Assembly (NCBI GenBank): GCA_028713995.1
Contig: JAQTNF010000031.1
Location: forward strand, 1-42,143
DNA length: 42,143 nucleotides
From: Deltaproteobacteria bacterium
Lineage (GTDB): Bacteria; Myxococcota_A; Polyangia; JAAYKL01
Direction of reading: 5' to 3'
The translations under genes and the position numbers were made by a program. The notes beneath the pieces were generated by a model that was not told the DNA's origin, searched no databases, and worked only from the letters and a program-made list of their open reading frames with translations. Numbering within the stretch: the first letter of the stretch is position 1; every line of letters begins with the position of its first letter. Shown here in pieces: positions 8,557 to 17,492 of this stretch.

Positions 8557-9054
8557 TCAGATCGAAGAAGCCTCGTTGAACTCACTCAGATCCACGCCGA
8601 GGCTCCCGTCGATGTTCGTGAGCTTCGCAAGGCCGCTCATCTCAAGCTGGCGGATGCGCTCGCGCGTGAGGTTCATGATCTCTCCGACCTCCTCGAGGGT
8701 CACTCCTCCGCGTTCGGCCACATCGAGGGCGCAGGTCTCGGTCATCTCCCAGACCTCGATGTCTGGGAAGTTCATCTTGATCGAGCCCGTCTCCGGATTG
8801 ACGTCGAGATACAGGTGGTGCTTGCAGCTCACGAACGGGCAAGGCCGCTCGCCGTTCGCGCAGTCCAACCGAACCTGCGGTTTCACGTAGTCCATCTCCG
8901 GATACAGGAGCCTCCCGAGCCGGATCTGCTCCTTGGTCATCTTCTTGACCGGGATGGTCCTTGCCCGGACGGGCCGCTTGCGCCGCGTGCTTCGCCGCCG
9001 CCGTCCACCTTCCTTCTCAACCTCTTCGCCCTGCAGATTCTTCGCCTCTTCCAT
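8557..9054 (-). CDS. Sigma-70 region 4-like helix-turn-helix protein
   Basis: This 165-residue protein has a basic N-terminal tail ([10 protein letters not shown], residues 18-27), a central segment with cysteines C65, C72 and C77 ([14 protein letters not shown]), and a C-terminal helix-turn-helix at about 106-145 that closely resembles region 4.2 of primary sigma factors ([20 protein letters not shown]). Sigma regions 2 and 3 are missing, so it is not a complete sigma factor. It probably binds DNA at -35-like sites; the cysteines may bind a metal. A good ribosome binding site (AGGGAGGG) precedes the ATG. It is convergent with ribD, with 6 bases between them. The precise function is unknown. 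Confidence 0.7.
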   Translation of the reverse strand: MEEAKNLQGEEVEKEGGRRRRSTRRKRPVRARTIPVKKMTKEQIRLGRLLYPEMDYVKPQVRLDCANGERPCPFVSCKHHLYLDVNPETGSIKMNFPDIEVWEMTETCALDVAERGGVTLEEVGEIMNLTRERIRQLEMSGLAKLTNIDGSLGVDLSEFNEASSI

Positions 9055-9122
9055 GTCGCTCCCTCCCTGCTCTTCTTGCCTGCCCTGTTTACGAAAATGG
9101 GCGCCAAACCGCGCCCCGTCTC

Positions 9123-9686
9123 CTAGACCGCCTCCCTCGCCGTCTGCACCTGCTCACGGATGCGCCTGCCCGCATCCTCAAGCATCGTCACCAGGGCTTC
9201 GGCCGCCGCCCGGGCCTCGGTGATTTGACGCTTCAGGCTTTGCGCCGCGATTTCGCCCTTCTCCCCGCCTTCCAGGCTCTGCTCCAACTTCTCGATGACG
9301 CGGACGAGCAGCCTCCTGAGCTCCTCGATCTCGCCGCCCACGAACGCGAACTGCTGCCGGATGTCCTCGATGGTGTAGTCGAGGCTCATCATGCGCTTGA
9401 TCTCGTTGAGCTGACGCACGGTCCCGGGCGGGTACAGCCCCCTCGAGCCCTTGTGTTTGCCCTTCGTGCCGACCCGCCGGCTGCGCGGCAGGAGGCCGAG
9501 CTGCACATATTTTCGGAAAGTCGCCTCGGACAGCTTCACACCTCGCCGGGAGAAGATGTCGACGATCTCGCCGGAAGAGAGCCCGTGCGGATGAGCTGTC
9601 TCGATCTCGAGCAGATCCCGCTCGGACAGGAGGCGGTTGTCGTTCGTCTCCGAGGTCGTGCTATCTACTAGAAATCTTCCATTCAT
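9123..9686 (-). CDS. MerR-family transcriptional regulator
   Basis: This is a 187-residue protein with a winged-helix DNA-binding region at about 20-100: [18 protein letters not shown] followed by [12 protein letters not shown] and then a basic wing ([16 protein letters not shown]). A helix typical of MerR proteins follows ([20 protein letters not shown]), then a coiled coil to about residue 165. No effector domain or cysteine cluster is present, so it resembles the short, coiled-coil MerR regulators. The ATG at 9686 was chosen because earlier in-frame starts lie in the promoter. It is 68 bases upstream of the HTH gene in the same direction. Confidence 0.75.
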   Translation of the reverse strand: MNGRFLVDSTTSETNDNRLLSERDLLEIETAHPHGLSSGEIVDIFSRRGVKLSEATFRKYVQLGLLPRSRRVGTKGKHKGSRGLYPPGTVRQLNEIKRMMSLDYTIEDIRQQFAFVGGEIEELRRLLVRVIEKLEQSLEGGEKGEIAAQSLKRQITEARAAAEALVTMLEDAGRRIREQVQTAREAV

Positions 9687-9712
9687 TGTTTTCGTCTCAG
9701 TATGTGGCATGA

Positions 9713-9742
9713 AATATATTCCACTCAATATATTACTGTCAA
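9713..9742 (-). promoter_or_regulatory. Strong sigma-70-type promoter for the MerR-like gene
   Basis: On the minus strand TTGACA (9742-9737) is followed after 18 bases by TATATT (9718-9713). Both boxes are near consensus, and the surroundings are clearly AT-rich compared with the window. Transcription would begin near 9706, about 20 bases before the ATG at 9686. Confidence 0.75.
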
Positions 9743-9787
9743 GCACTATTTCTGAAGACTCTCACTCCCCGCGGGGAACGCCCTGCT

Positions 9788-10627
9788 CTATTTCTTTTCT
9801 TCCAGGCGATTCTGGAGCTGACGGGCGTATGGGCGCCACCTCTCCCCCACCCTGGCCCAGCGCCCCACCTTGGGCGCCGCGAGGACATCGCGTAACGCGG
9901 TCCTCGCTTCGTGCGGGTTGCCCGCCTCGATCAGCACCTGGGCGAGGAAAAGCTTGTTTAGGGGATAGTCGGAAGTGTCCACCGCCTTCTGGGCATACTC
10001 CACGGCCAAATCCATGTCCCCCACACTGGTAGGCCATGGCGGTGCCTGGGAATACAACATGCCCAGCAGACGATAGGCTCCCGCGTCCTCGAACTTGGGA
10101 TCGAGCGCCGCGGCCTTGAGTCCCAGCTTCTCAACGGACCTCACGAGCGTGATACCACCGAGCCCGCCCTGCTGCGCCCGTCGGCCTCTCAAGGCGGCGA
10201 GATAGTAGTACCCCTCGGTTCCGTTCGGGTTCTCGCGCGTGGCGGCCTCGGCCGCATCCTCGCCCCGCAGGAGCCATGCGGTTTTTTCGGCCGAGGCATT
10301 TTCGATCTCGCTTGCGAACAGGCACGCCCGTCCCAGGCGCCAGTGGACCTCGTAGGGAGAAACGGATGACGGTTCCCGTCCCAGGAGCTTCGCCGCCTTT
10401 TCCAAAGCTTCGACCGCGGTTGTGAGGTCGTCGAGATCCGCATCCTCGGCGGCGTGCAGATCGGCGAGCGTGACCAACTCCGGCACGTTCTCCGGGAGAG
10501 CGCTGCTCGCTTTGAGTGGAACGATGACCGGAGCACCACACCGGCAACCGAAAAGAAGCGCAACCCCCCATGTCGCGACCCTCAATCCCGCACGGCAAGC
10601 CGCAACACGACACGATTTTGCATCCAT
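9788..10627 (-). CDS. TPR-containing lipoprotein, TatT-like
   Basis: This 279-residue protein has a short N-terminal hydrophobic segment ending in LLFGC (C28), a possible lipobox with a bulky residue at -2. The rest is helical with tetratricopeptide-like units, such as the stretch near residues 150-250 (RLLGMLYSQAPPWP, then DLAVEYAQKAVD). The segment with GYYYLAALRG and the P-WP spacing resembles TatT, the T-component of some TRAP transporters, a TPR lipoprotein. Its start is 18 bases after rplS in the same direction, so the two may be co-transcribed. No transporter genes are nearby, so a TRAP role is only a family-based guess. Confidence 0.55.
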   Translation of the reverse strand: MDAKSCRVAACRAGLRVATWGVALLFGCRCGAPVIVPLKASSALPENVPELVTLADLHAAEDADLDDLTTAVEALEKAAKLLGREPSSVSPYEVHWRLGRACLFASEIENASAEKTAWLLRGEDAAEAATRENPNGTEGYYYLAALRGRRAQQGGLGGITLVRSVEKLGLKAAALDPKFEDAGAYRLLGMLYSQAPPWPTSVGDMDLAVEYAQKAVDTSDYPLNKLFLAQVLIEAGNPHEARTALRDVLAAPKVGRWARVGERWRPYARQLQNRLEEKK

Positions 10628-10645
10628 CGCCAGGATGGGGATCCC

Positions 10646-11008
10646 TCAGCTCACCCCGATCTCGCGGATTCTCGCAGCCTTGCCTCGACGCTGCCTCAGG
10701 TAATAGAGACGGGCCTGACGCACGCGGCCGCGGCTCTTCACCTCGAGACGCTCGATTCGGGGGGAGTGAATCGGAAAGACGCGCTCGACACCGATCCCGT
10801 AGGAGACCTTGCGAACCGTGAATGTGCTGCGAAGACCACCGCCCCGACGGCGGATGACGACGCCCTCGAACACCTGCACGCGTTCTTTTTCGCCTTCGCG
10901 GATCTTGTAGTGGACGCGAACCGTATCGCCCGGCCGGAAGCTCGGCAAAGGGTTGATACGCAACTGTTCTTGTTCAATTTCGTACAGTTTAAGTACGGTT
11001 CCGCTCAT
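10646..11008 (-). CDS. rplS: Large ribosomal subunit protein L19 (bL19)
   Basis: The 120-residue product has the L19 signatures [20 protein letters not shown] and [20 protein letters not shown], and ends with the [13 protein letters not shown] segment. The ATG at 11008 is preceded by GAGGTG at a spacing of 6 bases. rplS normally follows rpsP, rimM and trmD; here it stands alone with its own promoter and is followed by a TPR lipoprotein. Confidence 0.97.
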   Translation of the reverse strand: MSGTVLKLYEIEQEQLRINPLPSFRPGDTVRVHYKIREGEKERVQVFEGVVIRRRGGGLRSTFTVRKVSYGIGVERVFPIHSPRIERLEVKSRGRVRQARLYYLRQRRGKAARIREIGVS

Positions 11009-11052
11009 AGCCGGCACCTCACGATCGCTTCCCCATGGCTCGGGGTGAGGGG

Positions 11053-11080
11053 ATTATGCAGAATCCCGGCCACATGTCAA
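11053..11080 (-). promoter_or_regulatory. Sigma-70-type promoter for rplS
   Basis: On the minus strand TTGACA (11080-11075) and CATAAT (11058-11053) are 16 bases apart. The predicted transcription start is near 11046, giving a leader of about 38 bases to the rplS ATG. Confidence 0.65.
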
Positions 11081-11118
11081 CATCTACAAGGAAATCGCTC
11101 AGGAATTCCATCTCGCAA

Positions 11119-11146
11119 TTGACAATGGGCAGCGCCATGGTATAGG
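11119..11146 (+). promoter_or_regulatory. Sigma-70-type promoter for the TSP3/OmpA gene
   Basis: TTGACA (11119-11124) and TATAGG (11141-11146) are 16 bases apart. Transcription would begin near 11153, leaving a leader of about 54 bases. It is divergent from the rplS promoter with about 40 bases between the two -35 boxes. Confidence 0.65.
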
Positions 11147-11206
11147 CTCCGGCAGATGTCGATTTGTCGAAAAATTACGGGCAGTTCGCCTAAATCGGAG
11201 GACGTG

Positions 11207-13174
11207 ATGGCTGCTTTGCGTTTCCGCGCGATGACCGGGATTGTCGTCGCACTTCTCATCTTCGCCGCGTCACCAGTTCGAGCCGGGGACACCCCGCTTG
11301 TCAAAGGCGGCAATGGCATGGAAGCCCGTCTCTTCCGGTCGGCGGTGGACACCAAGGGCCACTTCACGGTGGACGCCACGCCCATCCTGCCGCACCTGGC
11401 CATCTCGCTCGGCCTGTTGCTCGATTTCGGATTCAATGAGTGGGTCGCGGTAGAGCAAGAGGGAAAAATCTACGACAAGACCAAGGTCGATACCTATATC
11501 GGTTCGGTCCTGATGTTCAACTTGGGACTGCTCGACATGATTGTGGTCGGCGTGCAGATCCCGCTCGACATCACGTCGGGTCGGGCGTTCGACGCGGACA
11601 CGGCCCGGACCCCGCCGGAAGCCTCCTCTGCCGGGTGGTCGACAAAGGGCGGCATCGGTGACATCGCGCTGCACCTTAAGCTGCGCTGGCTGCGCGCGGA
11701 CCGGCACATGTTCGGGGTGGGGACGGTGATCCAGTACCAGGCGCCCGTGGGCAAGCCGGAGTTCCTGATGGGCGACCCGACGAGCGCGATCTCGGCCAAG
11801 ATGATCGTCGACAGCGAGCCGATCTCCTGGTACCGCGCAGCCCTCAATGTCGGCGCCAGGTATGCCATCGGCGCAAGCGACAAGAACGAGCTCAACGGCG
11901 ATTTCTGCACGGCCGCGAGCATCTGCCCGGCGAACCGCAACCTCTTCGAGTACGGCCCCATGATGAGCTTCGGCATCGGCCAGAGCTTCGTGCTGTGGCC
12001 GGGCGTCATGGACTTCGTGTTCGAGGTGTACGGGAACCAGATGCTGACCAACCTGTCGAGCCCGTACTTCTCGATGGAGGCCAACCTGGGCCTCAAGGTG
12101 TACGTGGAGCGCAGCTCGTACCTGATGGCGGGCTACGCGCACGGCCTGCCCGTAGCCGGCACCGATTCCATGTACGGGTTCCAGAGCATGGAGCACCGGA
12201 TGTTCCTGGGCTTCGCGTTCGAGCCTTCGATCGGCGACCGTGACAGTGACGGTATCAAGGATGATCTCGACAAGTGTCCTGACGATCCCGAAGACATGGA
12301 CGGGTTCGAGGACAGCGACGGGTGTCCGGATCCGGACAACGACAGGGACGGGATCCCGGACGTCAACGACGACTGCCCGCTCGTCCCCGAGGACAGGGAC
12401 GGCGATCGGGACACTGACGGATGCCCGGACGAGAACCCCAACGACAGGGACGGCGACGGCATTCTCGACAACGTCGACCAGTGCCCGGACGATCCGGAGG
12501 ACCTGGACGGATTCCAGGACAAGGACGGGTGCCCGGACGAGGACAACGACAATGACAGGATCTTGGATGTGAACGATCTGTGCCCGAACGAGCCCGAAGA
12601 CATGGACGGGTTCGAGGACCAGAACGGCTGCCCGGACCCTGACAACGACAGCGACGGGATCCCAGACGTCAACGACCAGTGCCCGAACGAGCCGGAAACA
12701 TACAACGGCAAGGACGACACCGATGGCTGCCCGGATCAGGGGGATGTGGTGTTGACGCGCGACTCGATCCAGATCCTGAAGAAGGTTTATTTCGAGTACG
12801 ACTCGGCCGTCATCAAGGAGATGTCGTACGGCATCCTCGACGCTGTGGCCGCGACCATCAAGGGCAACCCGCAGATCGACCTCATCGAGGTGCAGGGGCA
12901 CGCGGATGAGCGCGGCGCCGAGGATTACAACCTCAAGCTCACGGCTGATCGCGCCGCGTCCGTGGTGTCGTACCTCGCCAAGAAGGGCGTCAACCCCAAG
13001 AAGCTGCGCTCCGCGGGTTACGGCGCCCTGTGCCCGATCGCGCAGGGGCACAACGAGGCCGCGTGGGAACAGAACCGCCGCGTGGAGTTCAAGGTGCTCT
13101 CCATCGACGGCAACCCCACGGGCGTCGAGACCGCCTGCGAAGCCGCCAAGAAGAAGGGGATCGTTGCGAAGTAG
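11207..13174 (+). CDS. Outer-membrane protein with TSP3 repeats and OmpA C-terminal domain
   Basis: This 655-residue protein has a signal peptide (cleavage likely after PVRA, residue 26), an N-terminal region of about 310 residues that looks like a beta-barrel (alternating aromatic and polar strands), then about seven thrombospondin type 3-like calcium-binding repeats at about 343-512 (DSDGIPDVNDxCPxxPED pattern), and an OmpA domain at about 515-650. The OmpA peptidoglycan-binding motif is present (QGHADERGAEDYN and NRRVEFKV). It probably ties the outer membrane to the cell wall. The ATG at 11207 is 5 bases after GGAGG; upstream in-frame starts lack such a site. Confidence 0.88.
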   Translation: MAALRFRAMTGIVVALLIFAASPVRAGDTPLVKGGNGMEARLFRSAVDTKGHFTVDATPILPHLAISLGLLLDFGFNEWVAVEQEGKIYDKTKVDTYIGSVLMFNLGLLDMIVVGVQIPLDITSGRAFDADTARTPPEASSAGWSTKGGIGDIALHLKLRWLRADRHMFGVGTVIQYQAPVGKPEFLMGDPTSAISAKMIVDSEPISWYRAALNVGARYAIGASDKNELNGDFCTAASICPANRNLFEYGPMMSFGIGQSFVLWPGVMDFVFEVYGNQMLTNLSSPYFSMEANLGLKVYVERSSYLMAGYAHGLPVAGTDSMYGFQSMEHRMFLGFAFEPSIGDRDSDGIKDDLDKCPDDPEDMDGFEDSDGCPDPDNDRDGIPDVNDDCPLVPEDRDGDRDTDGCPDENPNDRDGDGILDNVDQCPDDPEDLDGFQDKDGCPDEDNDNDRILDVNDLCPNEPEDMDGFEDQNGCPDPDNDSDGIPDVNDQCPNEPETYNGKDDTDGCPDQGDVVLTRDSIQILKKVYFEYDSAVIKEMSYGILDAVAATIKGNPQIDLIEVQGHADERGAEDYNLKLTADRAASVVSYLAKKGVNPKKLRSAGYGALCPIAQGHNEAAWEQNRRVEFKVLSIDGNPTGVETACEAAKKKGIVAK

Positions 13175-13210
13175 CCGCTCCCCTGCCCCTCCCTCCTCAC
13201 GCGCTCCCAT

Positions 13211-13239
13211 TTGACGTTGCTTTGCGCCGCGGCTAAGCT
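13211..13239 (+). promoter_or_regulatory. Possible promoter for the TonB-like gene
   Basis: TTGACG (13211-13216) and TAAGCT (13234-13239) are 17 bases apart, in the 91-base gap after the OmpA-type gene. The -35 box is good and the -10 box is weak. Confidence 0.4.
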
Positions 13240-13265
13240 CCGAGCCCGCCTGCAGTGAACCGCCC

Positions 13266-14348
13266 ATGACGAAAACGACGCGGCCAGGAAAGAAAGGATC
13301 GGGGCGCCGGCTCGGCCCGGTCTCCATCCTGTCCGCCGTGGCCACGGTGATCGCGTTCGCGGTGCGGATCCCGTTCTATCTCGTGTACCGCCTCGCAAAG
13401 CTGCTCGCCGAACCCGGGAGCGACGGGTTGCGCGTGGGGCTCGCGCTGGCCCTCGCCCTGCACGTCCTTCTGCTCCTCCTGGGCGGTCGCCTCGTGCCGT
13501 CAAAGGACGACAAGGGGCGCATCGAGATGGAGATCCTCAAGCCCGACGAGATGCTCGAAAAATACGAGCCCAGGGAAAAGCCGCCGGACGGAGAGGTGGT
13601 CCGCGCAAAGCCCTCTCCCGACACGCGCCCGCCCCCGATCAAGCCCAGGTTCCTGGCCGAGAAGGACTCGCGCACCGACAAGGAGACGACCGTCCGCGTC
13701 CGCACGCCTGCGGGCGGACAAGCGGCGAGCGCGGCCGAGCCCAAGGCCGCGCAGGATCGGAACACGCCGGCCGAGCAGGCCGGGGTGGGCCCCTTGCCGC
13801 CTGAGATCGAGCGCGCGCGGCAGGAGGGCAGGCAGGCCGAGAGGCGGACACCTTTATCGCTCGAAGACGTGGACCTGAAGCCGAGCGCGCAGGCGCTCGC
13901 GGACGCGATCGCCGGGAGCGGGCTCGACCGGGTCGAGGATCTTCTCGACGGCGAGGCCACGGTGCTCAACGCCGCGAGCTGGCAGTACTCGGCGTTCTTG
14001 AACCGGGTGAAACGACAGGTGGAGCAGCGCTGGCACCCTGACGAGGAATTTCGAAGCCGCGATCCGTACGGCAACGTCTATGGCCTCAAGGATCGCGTGA
14101 CCGTTCTGCTCGTGGTCCTCACCGGCGACGGAGCGGTCAGCAATCTCTATGTCATGGAGCCGAGCGGGGCGCCGTTCCTCGACGAGGTGGCCTACCGGGC
14201 GGTCGAGTCGGCCGCGCCCTTCCCCCACGTGCCAGAGGGCATGAAGGACAAGAAGACCGGCCTCGTCATGTTCACGTTCCAGTTCACGGTCGAGGTGGGC
14301 GGTTCGCCCGTCTTCCGCGTGCGCCGCTACGACGGACCGGAGCGCTGA
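13266..14348 (+). CDS. TonB-like energy-transducer or AgmX-type envelope protein
   Basis: The 360-residue product has a basic cytoplasmic start, a hydrophobic stretch at 19-42, a stronger membrane helix at 55-74, a proline- and charge-rich middle (80-200) and a C-terminal domain at about 235-350 that fits the TonB fold: NRVKRQVEQRWHP, VTVLLVVLTGDG, VAYRAVESAAPFPHVP and the closing strand FTFQFTVE. TonB proteins usually have one helix; two hydrophobic segments are unusual. exbB and exbD are not nearby, so it could serve another system, such as gliding or outer-membrane uptake in Myxococcota. It ends 18 bases from the convergent ArsA-like gene. Confidence 0.72.
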   Translation: MTKTTRPGKKGSGRRLGPVSILSAVATVIAFAVRIPFYLVYRLAKLLAEPGSDGLRVGLALALALHVLLLLLGGRLVPSKDDKGRIEMEILKPDEMLEKYEPREKPPDGEVVRAKPSPDTRPPPIKPRFLAEKDSRTDKETTVRVRTPAGGQAASAAEPKAAQDRNTPAEQAGVGPLPPEIERARQEGRQAERRTPLSLEDVDLKPSAQALADAIAGSGLDRVEDLLDGEATVLNAASWQYSAFLNRVKRQVEQRWHPDEEFRSRDPYGNVYGLKDRVTVLLVVLTGDGAVSNLYVMEPSGAPFLDEVAYRAVESAAPFPHVPEGMKDKKTGLVMFTFQFTVEVGGSPVFRVRRYDGPER

Positions 14349-14366
14349 GCGCCGCACAAGGATCGA

Positions 14367-15476
14367 TCACAGGTGGGCCCCGATCCCGTCGAGCGCCTCG
14401 ATGCGGTCCGCACCCTCCGGCAGAAGCGGCACGGCCACCACCGCATCGAGCCCCTCCCATGCGTCCTTGACCCTCTGCATCACGGCGCCTTCCATCCTCG
14501 AAGCCTCGTTCCACTCGGCGTTGAGGCTCCGGATCACTTCGGCCGCGCGCCCTTGAAGCCCGGCCGGCGGATCGTCCGCGTGCGGCGCGTGCACACGGTT
14601 GAAGACCACGGCGTTCACGGCCAGGCCGAGCTGTGCGAGGCGGTTCCGAAATTCGCGGGTCTCGCGCACGGTCGGGTTATCCGCGGTTGCGACGAGGCAG
14701 AACGCCACGTCCTTGCCCCGAAGCGCCGACTCCACCACTCGCGCCCGTTCGGCGAAGCTCCCGAACAGGTCCGAGAGCGCGTCAACGAAGCTCATCATCT
14801 CGTTGAGAAGCTCGCCTCCCGTGAACCTCCCCATGGCCTTGAGCACCGCGCCCGCCCATCGCCCCACCAGATCGAAACCGATCCTGCCCGGGCCCCCGTA
14901 GGCGCGCCGCATGACCCGGACGAGCGGTCCGTCCAGGGCGTCGACCATGCGCCTGGGCGAGGTGAAGAAGTCGAGCGCGTTCACCGTGGGGGGCGTGTCG
15001 AGCACGACCAGCTCCACGTCCGGATCCTCCTTGATGGCCGAGAGCTGCTCGAGCGCCATGTATTCCTGCACGCCGCTCAAGGAGCCGGACAGGTAGCGGT
15101 AGAGCTTGTTGCGCAGGATTCGATCCGCGACCGCGGGCGACGAGGCGCGATCCCTGACGAGCGTCGCGAAGGCCCTTTCCGCGTCCAGCATGCCGAACGA
15201 CAGGCGTCCGCCGTTCTCGACTCGGCCGCCGAGCAAGCCCGTGATGTCTCGCGGCCCAGCGCCCTCATCGCCGTGGGCCACGCCCAGGTTGTCCGCCAGC
15301 CGCCGCGCCGGATCGATGCTGAGACACGCGACGCGCCTCCCCGCCCGGGCCGCGCGCACGGACATGGCGGCCGCGAGAGTTGTCTTCCCCACGCCGCCCG
15401 CGCCGGCGCATACGATCACGCGCCGCTCCATGAGCATGGGGGTGAGCGTGGAGGCGGGGGCTGGCCTGGCGTTCAC
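14367..15476 (-). CDS. ArsA/Get3-family ATPase
   Basis: This 369-residue protein has the deviant Walker A loop GAGGVGKTT (25-33) of the SIMIBI class. The CLSIDPARRLADNLG segment and VVLDTPPTVNALDFF (switch II with DTPP) identify the ArsA/Get3 family, whose members deliver arsenite or tail-anchored membrane proteins. The metal-binding cysteines of true ArsA and the CxxC of Get3 are not evident, so it is the single-domain type of unknown cargo. The GTG at 15476 overlaps the stop of the upstream gene by 4 bases (GTGA) and follows GGAGGTGGG, which decides the start. Translation is coupled with the lipoprotein gene upstream. Confidence 0.85.
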   Translation of the reverse strand: MNARPAPASTLTPMLMERRVIVCAGAGGVGKTTLAAAMSVRAARAGRRVACLSIDPARRLADNLGVAHGDEGAGPRDITGLLGGRVENGGRLSFGMLDAERAFATLVRDRASSPAVADRILRNKLYRYLSGSLSGVQEYMALEQLSAIKEDPDVELVVLDTPPTVNALDFFTSPRRMVDALDGPLVRVMRRAYGGPGRIGFDLVGRWAGAVLKAMGRFTGGELLNEMMSFVDALSDLFGSFAERARVVESALRGKDVAFCLVATADNPTVRETREFRNRLAQLGLAVNAVVFNRVHAPHADDPPAGLQGRAAEVIRSLNAEWNEASRMEGAVMQRVKDAWEGLDAVVAVPLLPEGADRIEALDGIGAHL

Positions 15477-17350
15477 CTTCCCACCTCCAGGCTCGTCCCG
15501 TTCACGACAAGGATCCACGGCAGCGCAACGGGCTCATGCCGGCCGTCGAAACCCGCGAACCGCGTCGCGACCTTGGGGTTGGCCTGCCCGGACAACCGCG
15601 CGAGCCAGTCGGCCACCGCGCCTCGCGTGCGCGCTCCGGACCGCAGGGCGTGCCGCACGAGAAGCGCCGCGTCATGGCCGAACGCGGCCGGATAGCTCGG
15701 CTCGCTCCTGTACTCGGCGCGGAACTTCGCGGCGAACGAAGCCGCTGCGGGAGAGCCTGCTTCGCTGAACGACGCAGCGAACGACGCGCCCTGGAGATAG
15801 CGTCCGGCGCGGCGGATCAAATCCGGATTCACGGCCGACGACGGCGCGAAGAAACGAATCGCACGCCCCTGCCCCGGGGCCGCCCCGTCCCGGGCGACCG
15901 ACCACAGGCCGGCCGAGGCCAGCGCCGGCGCGACGAGCGCGATCCTTCCGTCCTCATCGGCCACGAACAACGCGTCGAACGCGATTTTCGAGAGCGTCTG
16001 TGCGGCGTCCGTGAAGTCGGTGGTCGCCGGATCGTAGGACACCTCGACCGCGGTGGAGAGCCCCTTGGTGGCCGTCTCCTCGGACATGAGACGCCGCATG
16101 GTCCGGCCGTAAGCGTCGCTCGGATAGAGCACGGCGACGGTCCTCGCCCCGGAAGACGCCATGGCCGCGGCCAGCGAACGCACCTCGGCCCGGTTCGTGA
16201 CGAACTCGCGAAAGACGCGCGACCTGCCAGCCGGGAGGTCCTCCTTGGCCGAGAGGGCGAGCAGGGGCACGCCCAGCTCCTCGGCGCGGGTCGCGGCGAT
16301 CTCGGCAGAGACAGCGTCCACGGGACCGATGACGGCGACCACGTGATCCTGGAGCACGAGCTCCTCCACGGCGCGCGCGGCCAGCGACGGATCGTCCCGC
16401 ACGTCCTTGATGACCACGTTGACCTCGGGCCCGGCTCCTTCGTCCTTCGCGCCCAGCATGACGCCCCGCACCACGGTCTCGCCCACGAGCCGCGTGCGGC
16501 CCGACAGGGACACGAGGCAGCCGACGGCGCCGAGATCGACGTCCGAGCGATCGCCGACGAGATCCCACATGCGCGCGATCCCCGGATCCTCTCCTTGCCC
16601 TGCGGCCCTCGCCTCGGCGAGCAGCTTCGCCGCGGCGTCGAGCTCGCCGGCCTCGTAATGCAGAGCGGCGAGCCGCGCCACGACCAGGGGCCACCCTGCC
16701 CCGCCCCGGTCCAGCGCACCTGCCAGATCTTCGAGGGCCTTGCGATCCCCTGCCTCGTCGACGAGATTCGCGAGCTCCTTCCTGGCGTTCTCGCGCGCTT
16801 CGCCAGGCGGACACGCGGCCACGTAACCGTCCAGCCTGAGCACAGCCTGCCGCTCGAGCCCGGCTTCTCGTGCGCTGCGCCACAGGGTGTCGAGCAGGAG
16901 CAGGCCTTCGGCCGGGTCCGTCATGCGGCCGACAAAGGGCTCGAGTCGCAGGACCGCCTCCTTGTGCTGCGCGAGCCCGGCCAGGGCCACGCCGTCGTAA
17001 AACGCCGCCCGCTCGCCGAGGGAGCCCTCGATCCCGAGCAGGGGCGCGAGCAGCTCTCTGGCGCGGGACGGCTCCCCCCTGGCGATCGCGACGCGGGCCC
17101 GGTAGAGCGCCGCAAGCTTGACGAGCGGGTCGCTCGGGAACGCCTTCATGAACGCTGCGAATGCCCGATCCGAGACCTCAGTATCCCCGCGATCGAACAC
17201 GTCCCGCGCGGCCCGAAAGGCCTTCTCGGCAGACGGATCGGCGCTCGAGATGCTCTCGGGACGCAGGGGCTCCTTGCCCGCCGAGCACGCGGAGCACGGC
17301 AGCAGCACCGCCGCCGCCGCCACGAGGAATGTTCTCCAACGGATTCTCAC
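15473..17350 (-). CDS. Lipoprotein with TPR region and periplasmic-binding (type 1) domain
   Basis: The 625-residue product starts at a GTG (17350) with a signal peptide ending in PCSAC, so C22 (or C19) is the likely lipid-attachment site. Residues about 40-260 are TPR-like helices. From about 280 onward it follows the branched-chain amino acid-binding fold (VGCLVSLSGRTRLVGETVVRG, then GPVDAVSAEIAATRAEELGVP), with the C-terminal end reading VVNGTSLEVGR. This TPR plus type 1 binding-protein layout resembles LpoA, the activator of penicillin-binding protein 1A. An ABC amino acid transporter role is the alternative, but no permease gene is near. The stop overlaps the ArsA-like gene. Confidence 0.72.
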   Translation of the reverse strand: MRIRWRTFLVAAAAVLLPCSACSAGKEPLRPESISSADPSAEKAFRAARDVFDRGDTEVSDRAFAAFMKAFPSDPLVKLAALYRARVAIARGEPSRARELLAPLLGIEGSLGERAAFYDGVALAGLAQHKEAVLRLEPFVGRMTDPAEGLLLLDTLWRSAREAGLERQAVLRLDGYVAACPPGEARENARKELANLVDEAGDRKALEDLAGALDRGGAGWPLVVARLAALHYEAGELDAAAKLLAEARAAGQGEDPGIARMWDLVGDRSDVDLGAVGCLVSLSGRTRLVGETVVRGVMLGAKDEGAGPEVNVVIKDVRDDPSLAARAVEELVLQDHVVAVIGPVDAVSAEIAATRAEELGVPLLALSAKEDLPAGRSRVFREFVTNRAEVRSLAAAMASSGARTVAVLYPSDAYGRTMRRLMSEETATKGLSTAVEVSYDPATTDFTDAAQTLSKIAFDALFVADEDGRIALVAPALASAGLWSVARDGAAPGQGRAIRFFAPSSAVNPDLIRRAGRYLQGASFAASFSEAGSPAAASFAAKFRAEYRSEPSYPAAFGHDAALLVRHALRSGARTRGAVADWLARLSGQANPKVATRFAGFDGRHEPVALPWILVVNGTSLEVGR

Positions 17351-17459
17351 GGCGCAGAGTGTATGGGACGCAAGAAGAGGCCGCAATGGGGTCGCGATGC
17401 ACGGGGTTGCGACGCGGGAAAACGGGCCGACGGTTTCATCGTCGATGCGGCGCCCTGTA

Positions 17460-17468
17460 TGGTATGAT
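17460..17468 (+). promoter_or_regulatory. Extended -10 promoter for the Asp-rich lipoprotein gene
   Basis: TGGTATGAT fits the extended -10 pattern TGnTATnAT. No clear -35 box precedes it, which is acceptable for this type. The transcript would start near 17475 and reach a strong AAGGAGG (17479-17485) ahead of the ATG at 17493. Confidence 0.45.
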
Positions 17469-17492
17469 TGTGGGCATCAAGGAGGATGACTC

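Noticed and set aside
11017-11050. Hairpin CCTCAC/GTGAGG that would hide the rplS ribosome binding site
   Set aside because: The predicted transcription start (about 11046) falls inside the first arm, so most of it would not be in the message. It might revive if transcription starts further upstream.
11270-13345. 691-residue minus-strand frame opposite the TSP3/OmpA gene
   Set aside because: The plus strand encodes a clear signal peptide, TSP3 repeats and an OmpA domain. The minus frame is low-complexity His/Val/Arg sequence.
15536-17467. 643-residue plus-strand frame opposite the lipoprotein gene
   Set aside because: Composition is Arg/Glu/Gly-rich with no recognised motif; the minus strand encodes a recognisable binding-protein fold with coupled start and stop.
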